This document shows positions 18,902 through 25,636 of a stretch of 25,636 nt of DNA, piece by piece. Numbering within the stretch: position 1 is the stretch's first letter; every line of letters begins with the position of its first letter. The notes beneath the pieces were generated by a model. It had not been told where the DNA came from and made no database searches. It was given only the letters and a program-made list of their open reading frames with translations. Position numbers and translations under genes: made by a program. The DNA is from Arcobacter sp. UBA7394 (GTDB lineage Bacteria > Campylobacterota > Campylobacteria > Campylobacterales > Arcobacteraceae): NCBI GenBank assembly GCA_002470185.1, contig DKNG01000139.1:2780-28415 (forward strand). Reading direction: 5' to 3'.

Positions 18902-20188
18902 TTATTTACCTGTATATAATTGTCTTGGTCTTGCAATTTTGTGTTTTGGATCTTGTTTTAACTCTGACCATTGTGAAATCCAACCTGGAGTTCTTCCGAT
19001 TACGAAGATAGGTGTGAACATTTCAACTGGAATTTTAAGTGCAGTTAAAATTACTCCAGAATAGAAGTCAATATTTGGATATAATCCTCTTTCTTTGAAG
19101 TAATCATCATTTAATGCAGCTTCTTCAACAGCAGCAGCTACATCTAATAATTTAGAATCAAGATTTAATTCTTCTCTTAGTTTATCTTGTAAACCTTTTA
19201 AAGTTTCAGCTCTTGGATCTCTATTTTTATATACTCTATGTCCGAATCCCATTAATCTAAATGGATCGTTTCTATCTTTTGCTTTAGCAATATAAGTAGG
19301 TACATTTTTAACATCACCAATTAATCTTAATTGATCCATTACTTTTTCATTAGCACCACCATGAGCTGATCCCCATAATGCAGCAATACCAGAAGAAATA
19401 GCAACATAAGGGTGAGCTTCAGTAGAACCAACGTTTCTAACTGTTGTTGTAGAAGCATTTTGTTCGTGATCAGCATGTAAAGTAAAGATTGCATCCATTG
19501 CATCAACTTCAACTTGTTTGATTTCTTCATTCATACCGTTACCTAAGTATTTCATGTTTCCACCTGGATATGCTCTTAACATATATAAGAAGTTTTCAGT
19601 GAAATATCTATTTACATCTGGGTAAATTAAAGGTGTCCCAATTGATTTTCTATAAGCCATTGCAGCAATTGTTGGCATTTTAGCAACAATTCTTCTTCTC
19701 ATAGTTTTGAATTCAGCTTCATCTTCCATATTTAAGTGATCTTTATAGAAAGTTGAAAGTGCCATAGTAGCTGCACCCATAGTTGCCATTGGATGTGCAC
19801 CATCTGGGAATGCATCAAAAATTTTAATTAAACCTTCATTTAAGAATGATCTATGTCTAATTTCTAAATCGAAATTTTTAGAAGCTTGCTCACTTGGTAA
19901 GTCACCTCTCATTAGTAAGTAACATACATCTAAATAAGACTTTTTACCAGCTAAATCAGCAATATCATAACCTCTGTATCTTAACTCTGAGTTTTCACCG
20001 TCAATAAATGTAATTTTTGATTCACAAGATGCAGTTGAAGTATAACCTGGGTCATAAGTAAACATACCTGAATCTCTGTAGAATGAACTAATATCAACTA
20101 CACTTGGACCTCTTGTCCCATCTATAATATTGTATTCGTAGGCTTTACCATTTCTATTGTCAGTAAGTGTCATAGTATTTTTTGCCAT
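18902..20188 (-). CDS. gltA: Citrate synthase
   Basis: This 428-residue hexameric-type (type II, GltA) citrate synthase condenses acetyl-CoA and oxaloacetate. Catalytic residues H276 (GSAHGGAN), H317 (FGHRVYKNRDPR) and D374 (NIDFYSG) match E. coli H264, H305 and D362, with a constant offset of 12. The HADHEQNASTTTVR segment (238-251) is typical. It lies inside the nuo operon between nuoF and nuoG. It has a strong AAAGGAG RBS and 53 bases of A-rich, hairpin-free spacer after nuoF, and 33 bases before nuoG. No terminator separates it, so it is probably cotranscribed with complex I. Confidence 0.96.
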   Translation of the reverse strand: MAKNTMTLTDNRNGKAYEYNIIDGTRGPSVVDISSFYRDSGMFTYDPGYTSTASCESKITFIDGENSELRYRGYDIADLAGKKSYLDVCYLLMRGDLPSEQASKNFDLEIRHRSFLNEGLIKIFDAFPDGAHPMATMGAATMALSTFYKDHLNMEDEAEFKTMRRRIVAKMPTIAAMAYRKSIGTPLIYPDVNRYFTENFLYMLRAYPGGNMKYLGNGMNEEIKQVEVDAMDAIFTLHADHEQNASTTTVRNVGSTEAHPYVAISSGIAALWGSAHGGANEKVMDQLRLIGDVKNVPTYIAKAKDRNDPFRLMGFGHRVYKNRDPRAETLKGLQDKLREELNLDSKLLDVAAAVEEAALNDDYFKERGLYPNIDFYSGVILTALKIPVEMFTPIFVIGRTPGWISQWSELKQDPKHKIARPRQLYTGK

Positions 20189-20241
20189 TAATTTCTCCTT
20201 TAGTAAATTTAATTTAATTTTTTTTGTTTATTTGTTTGTTT

Positions 20242-21507
20242 TTATTTTTTGAAATATGTTTCAAATTCATGTGCATATTTTTCAACAATACTTTGAATTA
20301 TGTCTTTTACAGCTGGTGCAAATACACAAACTGTTTTTCCGTTCATTGTGCCACATACATCAAGTATTGTATTTAAATCTTCACTAGAACCTTCGCCTTC
20401 AAGAATCTTATGAATAATTTTATCAATCCATCCACAACCCTCTCGGCAAGGTGTACATTGACCACATGATTCATGATGATAAAACTCAATTAAGTTTTTA
20501 GCTACATCAACCATTGATACACCTTCAGGAATGATCATCATTCCACCTGTCCCTAAAGTTGAACCAATATCCCACATAGATTCATAATCTAAGTAGGCTT
20601 TTTCAACTTCTTCAGCAGTTAATATAGGACATGAAGCACCACCTGGGATTACAGCTTTAAGCTTTAATCCATTTTTCATACCACCACCTATTTTTTCGAT
20701 AACATCAGTCATTTTGTTACCGTAGGCTAGTTCGTATACACCAGGGTTATTAACTGGACCACTCATTGCAAATAGCATAGTGCCAGGTGCTTTCTCTGTA
20801 CCATATTTTGTATATGATTCATAACCATTTAATACAATGTTTGGAACTGAAGCAATTGTTTCAACATTGTTTACAGTTGCAGGATTTCCAAAGAACCATT
20901 CACACTCTTTACCATGTGGTTTCAGTCTTGGATGTCCTCTTTTACCTTCGATAGATTCAATAAGTGCTGATTTCTCACCACAAATATATGCTCCTCCACC
21001 TCTGTGAACTGTAATATTCATTCTATAATCATATTTATTCATGATTTTATCACCAATAATACCGTGCTCATAGGCTTCTTCTATTGCAGCATTTAATCTA
21101 TCAATAAAAAATTTATATTCTCCTCTAATGTAGATAAAACAATCATGTGCTCCAATTGCATAAGAAGAACAGATAATTCCTTCAATCAAAAGGTGTGGAT
21201 CGTATTCAAAAATTTGTCTATCTTTAAAAGTTCCTGGTTCTGATTCATCCCCATTAGCAATTAAATATCTAGGTCTTTCATCAACAGGAGGCATAAGTTT
21301 CCACTTAGGCCCACAAGCAGCTCCACCACCACCTTTTCCTCTAAGACCACTTTTACATACTTCTTCTGTTACTTCATCAGGAGTCATTGAAAAAAGTTTG
21401 TCAATTGATTCATATCTTCCATTTTTTAAAGCAACATCAAGTTTATGAGAATCTGGAATGTCAAAGTTTTTACTTACAATTTTTACAATCATGTCGTTTG
21501 AACTCAT
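20242..21507 (-). CDS. nuoF: NADH-quinone oxidoreductase subunit F (FMN, N3 cluster), variant nucleotide site
   Basis: The 421-residue protein is the electron-input subunit of complex I. The FMN-side acidic segment is NGDESEPGTFKDR (85-97), and the C-terminal N3 cluster uses C348, C351, C354 (ESCGQCTPCREG) and C394. The overall order is normal. Two conserved nucleotide-site motifs differ, however. The glycine loop usually read GRGGAGFPTGLKW is GKGGGGAACGPKW (57-69), and the usual GEETAL is GEKSAL (177-182). This may change which donor is oxidised (see findings). It overlaps nuoE by four bases. Confidence 0.94.
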   Translation of the reverse strand: MSSNDMIVKIVSKNFDIPDSHKLDVALKNGRYESIDKLFSMTPDEVTEEVCKSGLRGKGGGGAACGPKWKLMPPVDERPRYLIANGDESEPGTFKDRQIFEYDPHLLIEGIICSSYAIGAHDCFIYIRGEYKFFIDRLNAAIEEAYEHGIIGDKIMNKYDYRMNITVHRGGGAYICGEKSALIESIEGKRGHPRLKPHGKECEWFFGNPATVNNVETIASVPNIVLNGYESYTKYGTEKAPGTMLFAMSGPVNNPGVYELAYGNKMTDVIEKIGGGMKNGLKLKAVIPGGASCPILTAEEVEKAYLDYESMWDIGSTLGTGGMMIIPEGVSMVDVAKNLIEFYHHESCGQCTPCREGCGWIDKIIHKILEGEGSSEDLNTILDVCGTMNGKTVCVFAPAVKDIIQSIVEKYAHEFETYFKK

Positions 21508-21983
21508 TTTCTACACCCCTTAATAATATTTTCTAATTTTTCAATAGTCATATTTTCATGGTATGTATTGTTTAGTGCAATCATTGGTGCACCTCCACAA
21601 GCCCCTTGACATTCAACTTCTGTGAAATGGAATTTACCGTCTTCAGAAGTTTGTCCTGGCTCAATATTTAAAGTCTCTTTTATAAATTTTTTAAGTTCAG
21701 GAGCACCCATTACCATACAAGATAATGTTTTACATAACTCAATATGGTAAGTTCCAATTGGTTTTAGATTGAACATTGTATAAAATGTTGCAAAAGAGTG
21801 CACTTCAATTGGTGATTTATTTAATCTATTAGCCATAAAAATCATAGCTTCTGGTGAAACCCATCCCTCTTGCTCTTGTACTAACCAAAGTCCTGGAAGC
21901 ATCATTGCATCAGAATTTGGATATTTTTTTAGAATTCTTTGAAACTCTTTTTCATTTTCTTCTGTATATGTAAATGTTTTCAT
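21504..21983 (-). CDS. nuoE: NADH-quinone oxidoreductase subunit E (2Fe-2S)
   Basis: The 159-residue thioredoxin-fold subunit holds cluster N1a through C84, C89 (CKTLSC) and C125, C129 (CQGACGGAP). An N-terminal helical region with LPGLWLVQEQEGWVSPEAM is typical of the family. It partners NuoF at the tip of the peripheral arm. Its ATG overlaps the nuoCD stop (TAATG), and its stop overlaps nuoF (ATGA). Campylobacter and Helicobacter have unrelated small proteins in this place, so a real NuoE is a lineage marker. Confidence 0.95.
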   Translation of the reverse strand: MKTFTYTEENEKEFQRILKKYPNSDAMMLPGLWLVQEQEGWVSPEAMIFMANRLNKSPIEVHSFATFYTMFNLKPIGTYHIELCKTLSCMVMGAPELKKFIKETLNIEPGQTSEDGKFHFTEVECQGACGGAPMIALNNTYHENMTIEKLENIIKGCRK

Positions 21984-23617
21984 TATCTATCAAACTCCCC
22001 AGCAATAAAGTTCATACTTGCCATTGTAACAACAGCATCAGCAAGCATTCCACCCTCTACGATGTTGGCATAAGCACCAAGTGAATAAAAACAAGGTGGT
22101 CTACATTTTACTTTGTATGGAGTACCTGTTCCATCACTAGTAATAAAGAATCCTAATTCTCCATTTCCAGCTTCTGTTGATGAATAATATTCACCCTTTG
22201 GTACTTTGATACCTTCAAAAGTAAGTTTAAATTGATTCATTAAACCTTCAATATTTCCATAAACATCTTTTTTAGATGGAAGTAAAATACCTGGCGCATC
22301 AACATTGATAGCACCATCTGGTAACTCTTTCATAGCTTGTTTAATGATTTTTACTGATTGTCTCATCTCTTCAAATCTACACATTACTCTGTCATATACA
22401 TCACCATGTGATCCTACAACAATATCAAAATCAAAGTTTTCATACCCGTAATAAGGTTTATCTTTTCTAAGGTCATGAGGAATTCCAGTTGATCTTAAGT
22501 TTGGTCCAGAAATTCCTGCATTAATAGCAAAATCAGATGTAATTACACCCACATCTTGTGTTCTATCATGGAAAATCTTATTTCTAGCAACTAAACTTAA
22601 TGCATCATCAATAGCTATTTCTACATCTTTTAGTACTTCTGCTAAATCTTCATCAAATCCATCATATAAATCGAATTCTAATCCACCGATTCTTGTATAT
22701 GTATTTGTAAGTCTAGCTCCTGTAAGTTTTGATAATAAATCATAAGCCTTATCTCTTGGTGCAAATAAGTACCAGAAGTTAGTAAGTCCACCTAAATCTA
22801 CCATATTTGCAGCATTACATACTAGGTGATCAATAATTCTTGATAACTCACCAATAATGATTCTAATAAATTTAGCTCTTTGTGTAATATCGATATTTAA
22901 CATCTCTTCAACAGCTTTTGAATAACCAATGTTATTTAAAATAGCAGAACAGTAGTTTAATCTATCTGTGTATGGAATTACTTGTGAATAAGTATGATTC
23001 TCACAAGATTTTTCAAAACCTCTATGTAAGTAACCAATTTCAGTAACACAAGCAGTAATTGTTTCACCTTCCATAGCTACAAAGTTTCTAATAGTACCAT
23101 GTGAAGCTGGATGAGAAGGACCAATATTTAATAACATTAAATCATTGATTTCTTCTTGTGAATAACCTTTTGAAGTCAAAAGGGGTAACATTTCATCCAT
23201 TAAATCTTCTGTCTCTGTACAGATTTGACCTTTTGTAATTGGATAATCTTTTCTTAAAGGATAACCAAAAAATTGATGGTGATTTAAAAGTCTTTTTAGA
23301 TTCTTGTGACCTTTGAATTTTATTCCATATTGATCATAAGCTTCACGCTCACCCCAATCAGCTGCTTTATATAAGTCTGAAATAGAATCAACTTCTAATG
23401 TAGTATCGTCTATATACGCTTTAACTGAAATTTGATTTTTGAAACTTCCATCTCTTAATATATATACTACAGCAAATCTAGAAGGAGTTACATCTGGATA
23501 TTTTGAATAATCAACAACTGTAACATCAAGTAAAATTGAGTAGTTCTCTTCATTTTTCAGTTTTGAAATTGCAGATTTAATTTCGTTTGAATCAATTAGC
23601 ATGTCACATTTAAGCAT
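21983..23617 (-). CDS. nuoCD: NADH-quinone oxidoreductase fused subunit C/D
   Basis: The 544-residue fusion has a NuoC (30 kDa) domain in residues 1 to ~130 (WGEREAYDQYGIKFKGHKNL, then RKDYPI at 122-127) and a NuoD (49 kDa) domain from ~160. NuoD residues lining the quinone site are present: GPSHPASHG (H169, H173) and YTDRLNY (Y216, Y222). The NLRSTGIPHDLR and FDIVVGSHGDVYDR stretches are typical. The linker (~130-160) is short and acidic. The ATG overlaps the nuoB stop by eight bases (ATGCTTAA). A second in-frame ATG lies five codons later, without a better RBS. C and D are separate in many bacteria and fused in E. coli. Confidence 0.95.
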   Translation of the reverse strand: MLKCDMLIDSNEIKSAISKLKNEENYSILLDVTVVDYSKYPDVTPSRFAVVYILRDGSFKNQISVKAYIDDTTLEVDSISDLYKAADWGEREAYDQYGIKFKGHKNLKRLLNHHQFFGYPLRKDYPITKGQICTETEDLMDEMLPLLTSKGYSQEEINDLMLLNIGPSHPASHGTIRNFVAMEGETITACVTEIGYLHRGFEKSCENHTYSQVIPYTDRLNYCSAILNNIGYSKAVEEMLNIDITQRAKFIRIIIGELSRIIDHLVCNAANMVDLGGLTNFWYLFAPRDKAYDLLSKLTGARLTNTYTRIGGLEFDLYDGFDEDLAEVLKDVEIAIDDALSLVARNKIFHDRTQDVGVITSDFAINAGISGPNLRSTGIPHDLRKDKPYYGYENFDFDIVVGSHGDVYDRVMCRFEEMRQSVKIIKQAMKELPDGAINVDAPGILLPSKKDVYGNIEGLMNQFKLTFEGIKVPKGEYYSSTEAGNGELGFFITSDGTGTPYKVKCRPPCFYSLGAYANIVEGGMLADAVVTMASMNFIAGEFDR

Positions 23618-24125
23618 CTAAGAATCCTTTGTAGTCTTTAACTCTATCTTTGATAATTGATTCATCATTAGCTTTTTCTTGAATTCTCATAATAGCATCA
23701 AGTACAGCTTCTGGCCTTGGTGGACAACCTGCCACATATTCATCTACTGGAATAATTTCATCTATTCCTTGTAGTGTTGTGTAGTTATCGTAAAATCCAC
23801 CTGAACAAGCACATGCGCCCATTGAAATAACCCATTTAGGCTCACACATTTGTTCATATATTTTTTTTAAAATAGGTGCTTGTTTATAAGAAATAGTTCC
23901 AGCAACTATAAGTAAATCAGCTTGTCTTGGAGAAAATCTTACAACTTCTGCTCCAAATCTAGATAAATCATATTTTGCACCAGCAACTGACATGAATTCA
24001 ATACCACAACATGCAGTACCAAATACCATAGGCCACAGTGAGTATGATCTACCCCAGTTAATTGCGTGATCAAGTTTAGTCGTAACTATTGAATCACCAA
24101 GTTTTGATTCTGCGCCTAATCCCAT
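23610..24125 (-). CDS. nuoB: NADH-quinone oxidoreductase subunit B (N2 cluster)
   Basis: The 171-residue subunit binds the terminal cluster N2, which reduces quinone. Tandem C39 and C40 (GTACCGIEFM), C105 (GACACSGG) and C134 (VAGCPPRPE) show the same spacing as Thermus Nqo6 (C45, C46, C111, C140). It starts ten bases inside the end of nuoA, with AAGG upstream, and ends inside the start of nuoCD. Confidence 0.96.
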   Translation of the reverse strand: MGLGAESKLGDSIVTTKLDHAINWGRSYSLWPMVFGTACCGIEFMSVAGAKYDLSRFGAEVVRFSPRQADLLIVAGTISYKQAPILKKIYEQMCEPKWVISMGACACSGGFYDNYTTLQGIDEIIPVDEYVAGCPPRPEAVLDAIMRIQEKANDESIIKDRVKDYKGFLDA

Positions 24126-24478
24126 GATAGTGCCTTTTTCTTATAAATATAAATTAAGCCTGAAAATAAAAGTCCCATGAACATGAACATTTCAAATAGT
24201 CCAAGATATCCTAGTTCTTTAATATTTACAGCCCACGGAAACATAAATATGATTTCCACATCAAACAGAACAAATAAGATTGCAACTAAATAAAACTTAA
24301 TTGAGAATCTAATATTTGTATTACCAACTGGGTTAGATACACCACTTTCATATACTGTATTTTTCATAATCGCATTTTCATTTTTAGGACCAATGAATCT
24401 TGTTAAAGTGAATACTCCAACTAAGATAAGTCCAATTGCGACAAAAATAACAGATGCAAGAATTAATTCTGTTGACAT
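24116..24478 (-). CDS. nuoA: NADH-quinone oxidoreductase subunit A
   Basis: This 120-residue membrane subunit has three helices (about 6-27, 62-82, 92-111). The cytoplasmic loop contains YESG (43-46), and helix 2 contains FDVEIIFMFPWA with D73 and E75, the acidic residues of the E-channel. It is the first gene of the nuo operon; AGGATA precedes the ATG. It overlaps nuoB by ten bases. Confidence 0.95.
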   Translation of the reverse strand: MSTELILASVIFVAIGLILVGVFTLTRFIGPKNENAIMKNTVYESGVSNPVGNTNIRFSIKFYLVAILFVLFDVEIIFMFPWAVNIKELGYLGLFEMFMFMGLLFSGLIYIYKKKALSWD

Positions 24479-24511
24479 TTTGTATCCTATTTATTTTAAT
24501 ATCATTTGAAG

Positions 24512-24530
24512 ATTGTACACAAATCAATGA
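24512..24530 (-). promoter_or_regulatory. Candidate nuo operon promoter (proximal)
   Basis: On the minus strand GTGTACAATC gives a -10-like TACAAT (24517-24512), predicting a start near 24505 and a leader of about 27 bases before nuoA. A second candidate, TATAAA (24558-24553), lies further upstream; if that one is used, the inverted repeat at 24521-24555 would be in the mRNA leader. No clear -35 is seen for either. Confidence 0.45.
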
Positions 24531-24555
24531 CTATTTTGAAGTTTTTCATTGATTT
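24521..24555. repeat. 10-bp inverted repeat upstream of nuoA
   Basis: AAATCAATGA (24521-24530) and TCATTGATTT (24546-24555) are perfect inverted copies separated by 15 bases. They lie just upstream of the proximal -10. There is no T run after the structure on either strand, so an operator or leader RNA hairpin is more likely than a terminator. Confidence 0.6.
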
Positions 24556-24559
24556 ATAA

Positions 24560-24582
24560 AACGATTATTCTCATTATGAGAA
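24560..24582. promoter_or_regulatory. Fur-like box and 15-bp dyad upstream of nuo
   Basis: TTCTCAT-T-ATGAGAA (24568-24582) is a 7-1-7 perfect dyad. On the minus strand 24578-24560 reads CATAATGAGAATAATCGTT, which by my hand alignment matches 13 of 19 positions of the E. coli Fur consensus. It sits just upstream of the distal TATAAA candidate. In such AT-rich DNA a chance match is possible. Confidence 0.35.
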
Positions 24583-24613
24583 AAAAGGTAATACTTTATT
24601 GCCTATATTTACC
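24581..24613 (-). terminator. Intrinsic terminator of the aminotransferase gene
   Basis: On the minus strand GGTAA-A-TAT (from 24613) pairs with GTATTACC (24594-24587) with one bulged A, and is followed by six T (24586-24581). It starts at the stop codon of the aminotransferase and separates it from the nuo operon. Confidence 0.55.
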
Positions 24614-25636
24614 TAAAATGCCTTTGATAATTTTCTCAAAGCCTCATGTAATCGCTCTTTGTTTACTGCTGTGTTCAATCTAAAGTAAGAATAACCATTG
24701 CTACCAAAAGAAACACCATCATTTAATGCTAGTTTAGATTCCGTCAATAACTTCTCTTTAATCTCTTTATGAGACAGCTGTGTATTTTTGAAACATAACC
24801 AAATTAAATAAGTTGCTTCAGGCTCATTGAATTCGATAGGTAAGTTGTTTATTTTTAAATAATTTTTTGTTAATTCTATGTTGTTTTGAATGTATTTTTT
24901 CAGCTGTGAAACAAATTCTGCACCATTTTCATATGCTGCTTGTGTTGCAATATATCCAAAGAAATTTATAGAATTAATTTGTCTTTTTTGTGAAACTTTT
25001 TTAAATATCTCAAGTAACTTTGGATTATGAGAAATTGCATAAGCAGTATTTAATCCAGCAATATTAAATGTTTTTCCCGCAGAATTCAGTGTGATTGTAA
25101 TATCGGAAATTTCTTTAGAAATTGATGCAAGTGGAATGAATTTTTTAAATGTAATATCTGAGTGTATTTCATCTGAAATAATTATAATATTATTCTCTTT
25201 ACATATTTGTGCTAAATCTTCTAATTCTTCTTTATTCCAAACTCTTCCTACAGGATTATGCGGTGAACATAAAGCTAGGACTTTAGTGTTTTTTGTAATC
25301 TTAGCTTTTAAGTCTTCTAAATCCATAGTGTAATAACCATTTTCTTCTTTTAGTTCATTTACTACTACTTTTCTATTATTTGATTGAACACATTTAAATA
25401 GTGGAGGATATATTGGAGTTTGAACGATTACTTCATCTTCATCATTTGGACAAAATGCTTCAATACATGCTGAATATGCGGGAACTACACCATTTACCAT
25501 ATATATTTCATCTTTATTTACATTCCAATTATGTTGATTCTTTTGCCAATTTATTATTGAATTAAATAAATCATCACTTTGTAAACTATATCCATATGTT
25601 GAGTTTTGTGCTGCTTCAAGAATTTTATCATTAATA
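24613..25636 (-). CDS. MalY/PatB-type PLP aminotransferase (C-S lyase), N-terminus outside window
   Basis: The frame stays open through 25635, adding about 45 residues (ILEAAQNSTYGYSLQSDD...) before the Met at 25500, so that Met is internal and the gene starts beyond the right edge. The fold-type I PLP signature is clear. Counting from the internal Met, N82 is in CSPHNPVGRVW, D110 is in IIISDEIHSD, and K143 in NSAGKTFNIAGL is the Schiff-base lysine. GYS near the start and TPIYPPLFKCV resemble the MalY/PatB branch (cystathionine beta-lyase-like) more than classical aminotransferases. The exact substrate is unknown. The gene is upstream of nuo on the same strand but has its own terminator. Confidence 0.87.
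   Translation of the reverse strand, partial: INDKILEAAQNSTYGYSLQSDDLFNSIINWQKNQHNWNVNKDEIYMVNGVVPAYSACIEAFCPNDEDEVIVQTPIYPPLFKCVQSNNRKVVVNELKEENGYYTMDLEDLKAKITKNTKVLALCSPHNPVGRVWNKEELEDLAQICKENNIIIISDEIHSDITFKKFIPLASISKEISDITITLNSAGKTFNIAGLNTAYAISHNPKLLEIFKKVSQKRQINSINFFGYIATQAAYENGAEFVSQLKKYIQNNIELTKNYLKINNLPIEFNEPEATYLIWLCFKNTQLSHKEIKEKLLTESKLALNDGVSFGSNGYSYFRLNTAVNKERLHEALRKLSKAF

Noticed and set aside
19339..19530. 63-residue minus-strand open frame rich in Leu
   Set aside because: Alternative frame inside gltA, whose catalytic residues are in the other frame.
20189..20241. A-rich nuoF-gltA spacer as a terminator
   Set aside because: On the transcribed strand it is A-rich with no GC-containing stem, and no U run follows a hairpin.
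25091..25333. 80-residue + strand open frame
   Set aside because: Antisense to the PLP enzyme gene with no start signal or recognisable domain.
25498..25500. ATG at 25500 as the start of the aminotransferase
   Set aside because: The frame continues open to the window edge and the upstream residues (STYGYSLQSDD...) match the expected N-terminal part of MalY/PatB enzymes.

Overview
The window is AT-rich, gene-dense and tightly packed. It reads as Campylobacterota (Epsilonproteobacteria), most likely Arcobacter or a close relative. Three things point there: a Wolinella-type di-haem fumarate reductase, the order frdC-frdA-frdB followed by two adjacent dynamin-like GTPases (the order I recall for Campylobacter jejuni Cj0408-Cj0412), and a full complex I operon that carries a citrate synthase gene. 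The genus is an inference from protein content; no rRNA or other marker gene is present.

Left end (1-1708): the C-terminal part of a sirohaem nitrite/sulfite reductase enters from outside on the + strand. It converges on a small DUF45/YgjP-type metallopeptidase gene (-), which diverges from a GNAT acetyltransferase gene (+). Hairpin terminators sit between the two convergent gene pairs.

Middle (1718-9710, all -): frdC-frdA-frdB encode a membrane quinol:fumarate reductase. They are followed, after a strong terminator-like hairpin, by the translationally coupled dynamin-like pair dlp1-dlp2. The frd junctions and the dlp junction all use the one-base overlap TAATG.

Right (9930-24478, all -): a 14.5-kb operon nuoA-B-CD-E-F-gltA-G-H-I-J-K-L-M-N. 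It has several unusual traits. NuoC and NuoD are fused, and canonical NuoE and NuoF are present, although Campylobacter and Helicobacter lack them. NuoF has an altered glycine-rich nucleotide loop and an altered GEET motif. NuoG is only 478 residues but keeps the ligands for four Fe-S clusters. NuoH is about 90 residues too long, with two extra hydrophobic segments. The citrate synthase gene gltA lies between nuoF and nuoG. The operon seems to start from its own regulatory region at 24479-24586, which holds a long inverted repeat, a second dyad and a Fur-like sequence. Upstream, a MalY/PatB-type aminotransferase gene (-) runs off the right edge and ends in its own terminator.

Together the genes describe a respiratory hub. 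Citrate synthase feeds the TCA cycle, complex I passes electrons from the reduced carrier to menaquinone while pumping ions, and the Frd complex links the menaquinone pool to fumarate/succinate. No mobile element, CRISPR array, tRNA or rRNA was seen, and no gene-free stretch exceeds 300 bases; the longest is 9711-9929.
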